From Pseudomonas frederiksbergensis (GTDB lineage Bacteria; Pseudomonadota; Gammaproteobacteria; Pseudomonadales; Pseudomonadaceae): 64,000 nt of DNA. This document shows positions 10,079 through 17,277 of the stretch, in pieces. A program made the translations under genes and the position numbers. The notes under the pieces are model-generated. The model worked only from the letters and a program-made list of their open reading frames with translations. It was not told the origin of the DNA and ran no database searches. The DNA lies in contig NZ_MOBP01000004.1 of NCBI RefSeq assembly GCF_003732665.1, positions 183,989 through 247,988 on the forward strand. The letters are read 5' to 3'. Within the stretch, counting starts at the first letter, position 1; the number at the start of each line of letters is the position of its first letter.

Positions 10079-10101
10079 CACGACAATCTCCAAAAGGTTG
10101 C

Positions 10102-10132
10102 TTGACCCTATAGTGGCTACAGGGTCTTTACT
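10102..10132 (+). promoter_or_regulatory. CadR operator and MerR-type cadA promoter
   Basis: A near-perfect palindrome covers 10104-10126 (left half GACCCTATAG, right half CTACAGGGTC). It overlaps a -35 box TTGACC (10102-10107) and a -10 candidate TTTACT (10127-10132) with a 19-bp spacer. The over-long spacer spanned by the dyad is the hallmark of MerR-family promoters, which are activated by DNA distortion. The same site would repress cadR. Confidence 0.85.
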
Positions 10133-10163
10133 TGGCAACAGGCACCTTCATGGACGCGACCCG

Positions 10164-12431
10164 ATGAGCGATTCACTTCACACCCACAAACCCGAAGATG
10201 ATCACGATCATGATCACAGCCACAAGCTGCAGCCTGTACAAAAGCACGATCACGGCGGCCACGGGGATTCCTGCTGTTCCTCCAAAGTGACAGCACCGTC
10301 GTTGATCAAGTTGAGCGACAAGCCGACCGACGGCGCGCGGCTGAGCAGCTTCCGCATCGACGCGATGGACTGCCCGACCGAACAGACACTGATCCAGAAC
10401 AAACTGGGCAAGCTGTCGGGTGTGCAGCAGCTGGAATTCAACCTGATCAACCGGGTATTGGGCGTGACCCACGACCTGCCAAGCACGGCGCCGATCATCG
10501 AGGCGATCAAGTCGCTGGGCATGGTGGCCGAGCCGTTGGAAAAAGGTGTTGAAGCCCCCGCGCCAGCCGCCGAGAAGAAGCACTGGTGGCCCCTGGCGCT
10601 GTCCGGCGTGGGTGCCCTGGCGGCTGAAGTCATCCACTTCACCAACGCCGCACCGAATTGGGTGGTGGCGATCATCGCGCTGGTGTCGATCCTCAGCGGC
10701 GGCCTGACCACCTACAAAAAAGGCTGGATCGCCCTCAAGAACCTCAACCTGAACATCAACGCGCTGATGAGCATCGCCGTAACCGGCGCAATCCTGATTG
10801 GTCAGTGGCCAGAAGCGGCGATGGTGATGTTCCTCTTCACCGTGGCGGAGTTGATCGAAGCCAAATCCCTGGACCGCGCGCGCAATGCCATCGGCGGTTT
10901 GATGCAGATGACCCCGGAACAGGCCACGGTGCAGCAGGCTGACGGCAATTGGGTCGAACAGGATGTGAAAAGCATCGAACTGGGCGCCCGGGTACGGGTA
11001 CGTCCCGGTGAGCGCATCGGCCTCGACGGTGAAGTCGTCTCCGGCACGTCCACCATCGATCAGGCGCCGATCACCGGTGAAAGCCTGCCGATCGAGAAGA
11101 CTGTGGGCGATAAAGTCTTCGCCGGCACCATCAATCAGGCAGGCTCGCTGGAGTATACGGTGACCGCTGCGGCCAACAACTCGACCCTGGCGCGCATCAT
11201 CCACGCCGTGGAACAGGCCCAAGGCGCACGGGCGCCGACCCAGCGTTTCGTTGACCAGTTCTCGAAAATCTACACCCCGGCGGTGTTTGTCCTCGCCTTG
11301 GCCGTGGCGGTGATTCCGCCGCTGTTCATGGGCGCGGTGTGGTTCGACTGGATCTACCGGGCACTGGTGTTGCTGGTGGTCGCTTGCCCCTGTGCGCTGG
11401 TGATTTCGACGCCGGTAACCATCGTCAGCGGCCTCGCGGCAGCGGCGCGCAAAGGGATTCTGGTCAAGGGCGGCGTGTATCTGGAGGGTGGTTACAAGCT
11501 CGATTACCTGGCCCTGGACAAGACCGGCACCATCACCCACGGCAAACCGGTGCAGACTGATTACCTGTCCCTCGACCCGACGGCTGATGAAACAGCCCCG
11601 GCCATCGCGGCTGCGCTGGCCGGTCGATCCGATCACCCGGTGTCCCTGGCCATCGCCAACGCGGCGGTGGATAAAAAATTCGCGCCGCTGGTTGTGGATA
11701 ACTTCGAAGCACTGGCCGGTCGCGGGGTGCGCGGTGAGGTCAACGGTCAGGTCTATCACTTGGGCAACCATCGTCTGGTGGAAGAGCTGAACCTCTGCTC
11801 GCCAGAACTGGAAGAGAAGCTGTTCGCCCTGGAGAAACAAGGCAAATCCGTGGTGCTGCTGCTCGACAAATCCGGCCCGTTGGCGCTGTTCGCCGTGGCG
11901 GATACGGTGAAAGAGTCCAGCCGCGAAGCGATCCAGCAACTGCACGACCTGGGCATCAAAACCCTGATGCTCACCGGCGACAACGTCCACACCGCCCAGG
12001 CGATTGCCGCTCAGGTCGGTATCGACGAAGCCAAGGGCGACCTGCTGCCGACCGACAAGCTGCAAGCCATTGAAGCGCTTTATGCGAAAGGGCATAACGT
12101 CGGCATGGTCGGCGACGGCATCAACGACGCTCCGGCATTGGCACGGGCCGAGATCGGTTTTGCCATGGCTGCGGCGGGCACCGATACCGCCATCGAAACC
12201 GCCGATGTCGCCCTGATGGACGATGATCTGCGCAAGATCCCGACATTCATTCGCCTGTCGCGGCAGACCTCCAGCATCCTGAAACAGAACATCGCCCTCG
12301 CGTTAGTCATCAAGGTGATCTTTCTTGGGGTAACCTTCGCCGGGATCGCCACCATGTGGATGGCGGTGTTCGCTGACATGGGCGTGAGCCTGTTGGTGGT
12401 GTTCAACGGTTTGCGCCTGCTGCGCAAATAA
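10164..12431 (+). CDS. cadA: Cd/Zn/Pb-exporting P1B-type ATPase (CadA)
   Basis: Inner-membrane pump that removes Cd2+, Zn2+ or Pb2+ from the cytosol. The N-terminus is His-rich (HDHDHDHSH and KHDHGGHGDSCC), followed by a heavy-metal domain with the single-cysteine motif MDCPTE. The transmembrane metal motif is C408-P-C410, the phosphorylated aspartate is D452 in DKTGT, and the hinge is GDGINDAPAL. Start at ATG 10164 gives 755 aa. It is divergent from cadR, and the LysR gene begins only 16 bases after its stop. Confidence 0.95.
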   Translation: MSDSLHTHKPEDDHDHDHSHKLQPVQKHDHGGHGDSCCSSKVTAPSLIKLSDKPTDGARLSSFRIDAMDCPTEQTLIQNKLGKLSGVQQLEFNLINRVLGVTHDLPSTAPIIEAIKSLGMVAEPLEKGVEAPAPAAEKKHWWPLALSGVGALAAEVIHFTNAAPNWVVAIIALVSILSGGLTTYKKGWIALKNLNLNINALMSIAVTGAILIGQWPEAAMVMFLFTVAELIEAKSLDRARNAIGGLMQMTPEQATVQQADGNWVEQDVKSIELGARVRVRPGERIGLDGEVVSGTSTIDQAPITGESLPIEKTVGDKVFAGTINQAGSLEYTVTAAANNSTLARIIHAVEQAQGARAPTQRFVDQFSKIYTPAVFVLALAVAVIPPLFMGAVWFDWIYRALVLLVVACPCALVISTPVTIVSGLAAAARKGILVKGGVYLEGGYKLDYLALDKTGTITHGKPVQTDYLSLDPTADETAPAIAAALAGRSDHPVSLAIANAAVDKKFAPLVVDNFEALAGRGVRGEVNGQVYHLGNHRLVEELNLCSPELEEKLFALEKQGKSVVLLLDKSGPLALFAVADTVKESSREAIQQLHDLGIKTLMLTGDNVHTAQAIAAQVGIDEAKGDLLPTDKLQAIEALYAKGHNVGMVGDGINDAPALARAEIGFAMAAAGTDTAIETADVALMDDDLRKIPTFIRLSRQTSSILKQNIALALVIKVIFLGVTFAGIATMWMAVFADMGVSLLVVFNGLRLLRK

Positions 12432-12447
12432 ACGATGAGGGAAGGGT

Positions 12448-13311
12448 GTGCTGAGTGCCGAGCTGAAGGCGTTTTATATGGTGGCCCGTCTGGGCAGCAT
12501 TACCCTGGCGGCGAAGAAGCTCGGCCTGAGCCAGCCCACCGTGACCACGCAGATTCGCAACCTGGAAAGCCAGTACTCGGTTGAACTGTTCTACCGTGGC
12601 GGCCGCCGCCTCAGCGTCAGCGATGAGGGTGCGCGGTTGCTGCCGATGGTCAAAACCCTGTTGCAGCAGGAGGCCGACATCGAGTTTTTCCTGCGTAACA
12701 GCGGCCAGGTCCAGGGCACGTTGCGCATCGCCGCCACGGCGCCGTATTACATCCTCGACCTGGTAAAGACCTTCCGTGAACGCTTGCCGCAGGTGGAAGT
12801 GTCGGTGGAAATCGGCAACTCCCAGCAAGTGCTCGAAGCGCTGGAGGATTACCGGGTCGACGTTGCTGCATCCTCGCAGTTGCTCGACGATGCGCGGCTG
12901 ATCCGCCGGGTGCTCGGCAGCGATCCGCTGGTGCTGGCGGTGCACCGCAATCATCCGCTGGCGGTGCACGATCATGTGCCGCTCAGTGCATTGGCCGGGC
13001 ATACCTTATTGATGCGCGAATCGGGCTCGACCACGCGGCGGCTGACCGAAGAGTTGCTGGCCAGCGCCGGGGTGAGTTTCGGGCCGTTGCTGGAGATTGG
13101 CAGCCGCGAGTCGATTCGCGAAGCGGTGCTGCGCAATATCGGCATCAGCATCATCGCCCGCCAGGAAGTGCCCCATGATCCGCAGCTGCGGGTGCTGACC
13201 ATCGAGAATGCGCCGCAGATTCCCGAGTACTTGTATTGCCTCAAGGAACGCAAAGGCGCGCGGTTGCCGGCTGCGTTTTTGGGGTTGGCGCAGGAAATGG
13301 CCCCGGCCTAA
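12448..13311 (+). CDS. LysR regulator of the aminoethylphosphonate-associated type
   Basis: A LysR-type regulator of 287 aa. The winged helix-turn-helix (LKAFYMVARLGSITLAAKKLGLSQPTVTTQI broken by family residues) occupies about residues 5-65, and the effector domain follows from about residue 90. The N-terminus resembles the LysR subgroup found beside 2-aminoethylphosphonate operons (TIGR03339 in my recollection). That operon lies 2.9 kb downstream, beyond cassette A. Start is GTG 12448, preceded by GAGGGAAGG. The 16-base gap to cadA allows read-through from the metal promoter. Confidence 0.8.
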   Translation: MLSAELKAFYMVARLGSITLAAKKLGLSQPTVTTQIRNLESQYSVELFYRGGRRLSVSDEGARLLPMVKTLLQQEADIEFFLRNSGQVQGTLRIAATAPYYILDLVKTFRERLPQVEVSVEIGNSQQVLEALEDYRVDVAASSQLLDDARLIRRVLGSDPLVLAVHRNHPLAVHDHVPLSALAGHTLLMRESGSTTRRLTEELLASAGVSFGPLLEIGSRESIREAVLRNIGISIIARQEVPHDPQLRVLTIENAPQIPEYLYCLKERKGARLPAAFLGLAQEMAPA

Positions 13312-13421
13312 TGATCATTCCCACGCTCTACGTGAGAATGCCTCAACGGACGCTCCGCGTTCGGCTCTTGGAGCCCAGAGCGTCCCGGGCGCATGCCCCG
13401 AGCAGAGCGTGGGAGCGATCG
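13311..13421. repeat. Imperfect palindromic intergenic repeat
   Basis: Outer arms TCCCACGCTCT (13319-13329) and AGAGCGTGGGA (13404-13414) enclose further inverted segments built on GGACGCTCC. This looks like the second common intergenic repeat of fluorescent pseudomonads, not REP family A or B. It lies at the 3' edge of cassette A, directly after the LysR gene. Confidence 0.65.
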
Positions 13422-13462
13422 GCGAGCACACGCTTTAACCTTGGATTTTATGAATGATGTTT

Positions 13463-14386
13463 TTAATGTATCGGGCGTACGGTTACAGCAGGACTAAGGA
13501 AGTCTATGTGATACCCGGAAGAGCCATCGCCGATAGCCACATGTACTCCGCTTATACCTTCATTCATTTGTGAGTTTATTTGGTAATCAATATTTGGTGC
13601 GATAGAGTCGTTTACCCCGATCGCAAACTCTGTAAGTTTTAGCCCTCGAGCGCCAGTCGCAAGATCCAGAAGTTTTATATGTTCCTCGCTGTTTGTTTTT
13701 AGGGAGGTGATGATGTTGTCGGTGACAGATAAAATTGCATTGTCTTGGGATATGCGATCACTTAACCAGTTAAGTGAGATTTTAAGGCCCTCTGGTAGTC
13801 CCGGATGATGCTTTCTCAGTACCGTTAGTATTCCTTCTATCTTCAGCGTGCCGCTAAATGAAAAGGGGCAAGGCTCTTGTGAGTTCATGTGCGCATAATG
13901 AACTTCAAAAAACTCCGCTACCGACTGAATAAAGTTGCCTGATACATCCTCTGTAAGTAGGGCGTACGGTTGCGCATGCGGTAAAAGCGTGACCTGTGCG
14001 TTGGCTTCGTTTCCTGAAAGAACAAATGATTCATTTGAGTTGAGCATATTTAACACCGAACGCTGCGTGCTCAAAGCGTGTTCGAAATTGCTGCTAAGCA
14101 AAAGCTTCAAGCTATAGAGCGCGTTCGCTACAGAGGGTTCGAACACTTGAGTCGCGCAGAAAATGCTTTTCTTGTTTTCTGTCTTTTTGGCTAGCTCAAA
14201 CGTTATTTTTGCAGCGTCATTGCTAAAAGAAAAAATAATACTGTTTTTGGGTAGGTTTTTTAATTCTGAAATGTGGGCTGTATAGAAGCCTAAGTGCTCG
14301 CATTCTCCGAGGAATTCCTTAGAGTCCGCAATGATCGAAAATTTTTCATTGCCGAAGAGCGTCGATATCATATTAGCGGATGACAT
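13463..14386 (-). CDS. M29 aminopeptidase / NicX-like metalloprotein of cassette A
   Basis: A protein of 307 aa. Its C-terminal third carries the metal-ligand pattern of the M29 aminopeptidase fold: E253 in TEFAIGVN, E276 and H282 in NEGISGVHVAIG, and H293/D295 in YHIDF. The same fold serves NicX ring-cleaving dioxygenases, so peptidase or iron oxygenase are both open. It is about 100 residues shorter than true M29 enzymes. ATG 14386 has a good GGAG site; an upstream TTG at 14416 would overlap the stem-loop. Codons are clearly more AT-rich than in neighbouring genes, which suggests transfer. It lies directly downstream of the small peptide gene at 14442-14543. Confidence 0.6.
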   Translation of the reverse strand: MSSANMISTLFGNEKFSIIADSKEFLGECEHLGFYTAHISELKNLPKNSIIFSFSNDAAKITFELAKKTENKKSIFCATQVFEPSVANALYSLKLLLSSNFEHALSTQRSVLNMLNSNESFVLSGNEANAQVTLLPHAQPYALLTEDVSGNFIQSVAEFFEVHYAHMNSQEPCPFSFSGTLKIEGILTVLRKHHPGLPEGLKISLNWLSDRISQDNAILSVTDNIITSLKTNSEEHIKLLDLATGARGLKLTEFAIGVNDSIAPNIDYQINSQMNEGISGVHVAIGDGSSGYHIDFLSPAVTVRPIH

Positions 14387-14401
14387 AAATATCTCCAGAT
14401 T

Positions 14402-14435
14402 CCCAATGCGCGGCAAGATGTTTACCGCGCATGGG
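14402..14435 (-). promoter_or_regulatory. Stem-loop between the cassette A peptide gene and the next gene
   Basis: ATGCGCGG (14406-14413) and CCGCGCAT (14425-14432) form a perfect 8-bp stem around an 11-base loop. Flanking CCC (14402-14404) and GGG (14433-14435) extend it across one bulge. There is no T-run, so it is more likely a processing or stability element, or an attenuator, than a full terminator. Such hairpins often follow RiPP precursor genes and lower expression of the enzymes relative to the peptide. Confidence 0.65.
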
Positions 14436-14441
14436 TGTTAT

Positions 14442-14543
14442 TTACTCATCAGTATGAGCCCATGCCAGCGGCGCCCACCCAAAGTTTTCCGGCCCGGAAG
14501 TGATCCGATTAAGATTGTATTTGACGAGCTTTTTAGTTTTCAT
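14442..14543 (-). CDS. Small peptide of 33 residues, candidate RiPP precursor (cassette A)
   Basis: An ORF of 34 codons including the stop. The ATG at 14543 is preceded by AAGGAAG at ideal spacing. The N-terminus is basic (MKTKKLVKYNLNR), and the C-terminus ends GWAPLAWAHTDE. No family is recognised. An in-frame ATG six codons upstream is possible but has a poorer ribosome-binding site. A stem-loop follows the stop, then the M29-like gene on the same strand. A leader peptide for attenuation is the main alternative, but the peptide has only one Phe and two separate Trp and no run of identical control codons. Weak promoter-like boxes (TTAACA at 14627-14632, TATTAA at 14606-14611) are too close together to be convincing. 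Confidence 0.6.
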   Translation of the reverse strand: MKTKKLVKYNLNRITSGPENFGWAPLAWAHTDE

Positions 14544-14845
14544 TTGAGCTTCCTTTTTCATTTTTTGATTTTTGTTGCTCCCGGAAGTACTTGGGAGTGG
14601 AGTTATTAATACAGATTTTTTGGACGTGTTAAATGGTTTGTTAGGCGGTTTTTAGAATGAATTCTACTGTCGCGATTTTTGGTAAGTTCAGCGGGTTATT
14701 TATGTAAGTTATGCCTGTAGTCTTGTTCTGAAATTTTGCTGTTTTGATTTTTATGATTGCGCTCGATGATCTTCCGTCGTTAGGTTTATTTATGGGCTTG
14801 GCTTTTTTTTGGCTCAATATCCAACTACAGATTGAGGGTTGCAGA
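14544..14845. other. AT-rich divergent intergenic region of cassette A
   Basis: About 300 bases without a convincing gene, visibly AT-richer than the core genome. It must contain the promoters of the peptide gene (minus strand) and the PheRS-like gene (plus strand). A short dyad, CTCCC / GGGAG around AAGTACTT at 14578-14597, could be an operator. No clear -35/-10 pair could be fixed on either strand. Confidence 0.5.
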
Positions 14846-15994
14846 GTGCACGCATCAAAGAAATATTTGGATGATACGTCTGTCCACCAAGCCCTTTTAT
14901 TGGTCGATCTAACCGAACCGGGCGCGCCTGAGCACGCCGTCCGTTTGATGCTCAATGAAATCCTTGAAGGACTCGCTGAAAAAGGCTGGCCCCAAGCGAA
15001 AATACAAACGGGGCCGCGGATTGTGTCCGCCGAGGAAAATTACGGGTTGCTGGGTTATGACCCGTCGGAAGTCACACTTGGTAGTGAGCACACTCGATGG
15101 GTCGACGAGTATTCTTTGTTGCGGACACAAACCACCAGCCAGATTCCGGTGGCGCTTCAGCGTGCAGCCGAGTTGCGGCGACCGGGTGAGATGATCTTGC
15201 TGGCCGCGCCAGGTATCACTTTCCGTCGCGATAGTCGGGACAGGTGGCATTGCGCGGAACCGCACCAAATGGATATCTGGGTGCTGGGTGATCCGCAACT
15301 ATCCACGCATGAGCATCTGTTGCGTTTGGTCAGCGACATATTGAAATCCGCCGTTCCTGATAAACCGTGGGTCTACAGCGACAGTCCGCATCACTACACG
15401 GAGGGCGGAATCGAGGTGAATTTGTTGAATGACGGCGCGCCGGTCGAGGTGCTGGAGTGCGGTCGCATTGCGAAATCTTTGTTAGAACGCTTGAAGATAG
15501 ATCCGTTGCTACATGGGGGACTGGCGCTCGGGATGGGGCTGGATCGTTTGACCATGCTGCGCAAAGGCATTCCCGATATCCGCTTGTTGCGCGATCAAAA
15601 TGTGCGAGTACAGGCGCAAATGCATGATTTGAACCCATGGACTCCGGTATCACGTTTGCCGTCGATTGCTCGTGACATCTCGTTAGCGGTAACGCCGGGG
15701 TTGAGTGAGGAAGTCTTAACCGAAAGGATGTTGCAGGCAGCCGGTGATTGCTCTGACTGGATTGAAGAAATGCAGGTCAAAGGGCGTTGGGGGTTCTCCG
15801 ATTTACCCGGGCAGGCAATTGAACGTCTCGGTCTGTTGCCGGGCCAGGAGAATGTCCTGCTGCGCGTAGTGCTGCGAGACTGCTCGCGATCAATCACGAC
15901 GGCTGAGGCGAACGCTTTGTATGCAGACATTCAAGCGGCGATGCACGAAGGTGCGCCCGGGGCCGGCTATAAAATGGACCTTCCCAAACCTTGA
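14846..15994 (+). CDS. Free-standing PheRS-like protein with FDX-ACB domain (cassette A)
   Basis: A class II aminoacyl-tRNA synthetase-like protein of 382 aa: a PheS-type catalytic core (residues about 15-260) joined to an FDX-ACB anticodon-binding domain (about 265-370), the layout of monomeric mitochondrial PheRS. The motif 2 region FRRDSRDRWHCAEPHQMD and motif 3 GMGLDRL (229-235) are present, so ATP use is likely. The pocket differs from PheRS: RTHTSP reads RTQTTS at 93-98, and the FPF that contacts the Phe ring aligns with HHY (182-184). The GTG at 14846 follows GAGGG at good spacing; the frame is open upstream to 14744, but that part is AT-rich and unlike the family. True PheS and PheT are encoded elsewhere. 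Confidence 0.75.
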   Translation: MHASKKYLDDTSVHQALLLVDLTEPGAPEHAVRLMLNEILEGLAEKGWPQAKIQTGPRIVSAEENYGLLGYDPSEVTLGSEHTRWVDEYSLLRTQTTSQIPVALQRAAELRRPGEMILLAAPGITFRRDSRDRWHCAEPHQMDIWVLGDPQLSTHEHLLRLVSDILKSAVPDKPWVYSDSPHHYTEGGIEVNLLNDGAPVEVLECGRIAKSLLERLKIDPLLHGGLALGMGLDRLTMLRKGIPDIRLLRDQNVRVQAQMHDLNPWTPVSRLPSIARDISLAVTPGLSEEVLTERMLQAAGDCSDWIEEMQVKGRWGFSDLPGQAIERLGLLPGQENVLLRVVLRDCSRSITTAEANALYADIQAAMHEGAPGAGYKMDLPKP

Positions 15995-16000
15995 ATCCCT

Positions 16001-16073
16001 CTTCGCGGGCATGCCTCGCTCCTACAGGGGAATGCGATCAACCTGTAGGAGCGAGGCTTGCCCGCGAAGGCGC
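16001..16073. repeat. REP pair, family A
   Basis: CTTCGCGGGCATGCCTCGCT and an inverted TGTAGGAGCGAGGCTTGCCC flank a spacer of about 20 bases, just after the PheRS-like gene. It marks the right edge of cassette A. Confidence 0.85.
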
Positions 16074-16169
16074 CAGACCAGACAACAAATATCCCAACCC
16101 AAATCCCCCAATACCACTATCAACCGTTTTTGCCTCACTGCCACATGACGGACGCATTACAAACCTAGG

Positions 16170-16200
16170 AAGGGCCTCATCTGCTTGATGAGGTCTGTCC
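16170..16200 (+). promoter_or_regulatory. Hairpin covering the ribosome-binding region of the phosphonate ABC ATPase gene
   Basis: CCTCATC and GATGAGG form a 7-bp stem around TGCTT directly before the ATG at 16201. The AGG that could serve as Shine-Dalgarno lies in the right arm, so the fold could limit initiation; a second purine run (GGAAGGG) lies just upstream. No known riboswitch or Pho box was recognised. Confidence 0.35.
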
Positions 16201-17277
16201 ATGAACCACTCGATCGCAACTGCCCTGACCAACCCCGGCGCGCCCATGAAGGTGCGTGGCGTGCAGAAGCGCTTCGGCGCGTTCACTGCGCTGGATAACG
16301 TTTCCCTCGACGTGGCGGCCGGTGAGTTGGTGTGTCTGCTGGGCCCGTCGGGTTGTGGCAAAACCACCTTGCTGCGCTGCATCGCCGGTCTGGAGAAACA
16401 GGACAGCGGCGAGTTGTACCTCGGTGATCGCGACGTTTCCCACCTGGCGCCGCAAGCCCGGGACTATGGAATCCTGTTTCAGTCCTACGCGCTGTTCCCC
16501 AATCTGACCGTCGAAGCGAACATTGCCTACGGCCTCGCCGGCAGTGGTCGCGATGAAGTGCGCAAGCGTGTCGGCCAGATGCTGGAACTGGTCGGCCTGC
16601 TCGGCAGTGAGAAAAAGTACCCCGGCCAATTGTCCGGTGGCCAACAACAACGCGTGGCCCTGGCCCGTGCCCTGGCGCCGGCGCCTTCGTTGTTGTTGCT
16701 CGACGAACCGATGTCGGCCCTCGACGCCCGGGTCCGCGAGCATCTGTGCACCGAGCTGCGCCAATTGCAGCGCAACCTCGGCGTCACCACCCTGATGGTC
16801 ACCCACAATCAGGACGAGGCCATGCTGATGGCCGATCGCATCGCCGTGATGAACAACGGCAAGGTCGAGCAGTACGCCACGCCGCAGGAAATCTACGATC
16901 GCCCAGCCACACCGTTCGTGGCGGAGTTTGTCGGTCAGGGCAACTGGTTGCCGTTTCGTCGCAGCAGCGACAGCCACGCCCAGGTCGGTGGCATGAACAT
17001 GCGCCTGGCCGACGGCAGCGCGAAAACTGCATCGGGCCGTTTGTTCTGCCGTCCGGAGGCGATCAACGTCAACCCGGTGGTGCATGAGGAAAACCTGTTC
17101 CCGGCCAAGATTCGCGAAATCACCTTCCTCGGTAACCGCTGCCGCATGAGCTTCGAGCTCGATCAGTTGCCGGGCCACGCCTTGCTGGCGGAACTCGCCC
17201 CGGAAGCCATGCCGCGCCTCGGCGCCCAGCACATCATGGTCGCGTTGCCTCCCCGCAGCCTGCAGGTGTTTGCCTGA
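16201..17277 (+). CDS. 2-Aminoethylphosphonate-type ABC transporter, ATP-binding protein
   Basis: ATPase of an importer, 358 aa. Walker A is GPSGCGKTT (about residues 51-59), the signature is LSGGQQQRVALARAL, and Walker B is LLLLDEPMSALD. A TOBE-like C-terminal domain follows from about residue 270. It matches the PhnT2-type group linked to aminoethylphosphonate uptake, an assignment resting on the permease and binding protein behind it and on the phosphonate enzymes downstream. The stop overlaps the permease start. An internal ATG at codon 16 is an alternative start. Confidence 0.85.
   Translation: MNHSIATALTNPGAPMKVRGVQKRFGAFTALDNVSLDVAAGELVCLLGPSGCGKTTLLRCIAGLEKQDSGELYLGDRDVSHLAPQARDYGILFQSYALFPNLTVEANIAYGLAGSGRDEVRKRVGQMLELVGLLGSEKKYPGQLSGGQQQRVALARALAPAPSLLLLDEPMSALDARVREHLCTELRQLQRNLGVTTLMVTHNQDEAMLMADRIAVMNNGKVEQYATPQEIYDRPATPFVAEFVGQGNWLPFRRSSDSHAQVGGMNMRLADGSAKTASGRLFCRPEAINVNPVVHEENLFPAKIREITFLGNRCRMSFELDQLPGHALLAELAPEAMPRLGAQHIMVALPPRSLQVFA

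Noticed and set aside
10173..12095. Minus-strand open frame of 640 codons opposite cadA
   Set aside because: Arginine-, histidine- and glutamine-rich composition is that of antisense translation; CadA motifs are complete on the plus strand.
14442..14543. Cassette A peptide as an attenuation leader for a PheRS operon
   Set aside because: It lies on the opposite strand from the PheRS-like gene and has one Phe codon only. Leader peptides carry runs of the controlling codon. Not fully excluded.
14744..14845. N-terminal extension of the PheRS-like protein by 34 residues
   Set aside because: The extension is AT-rich, hydrophobic and unlike class II synthetases, and GTG 14846 has its own GAGGG site.
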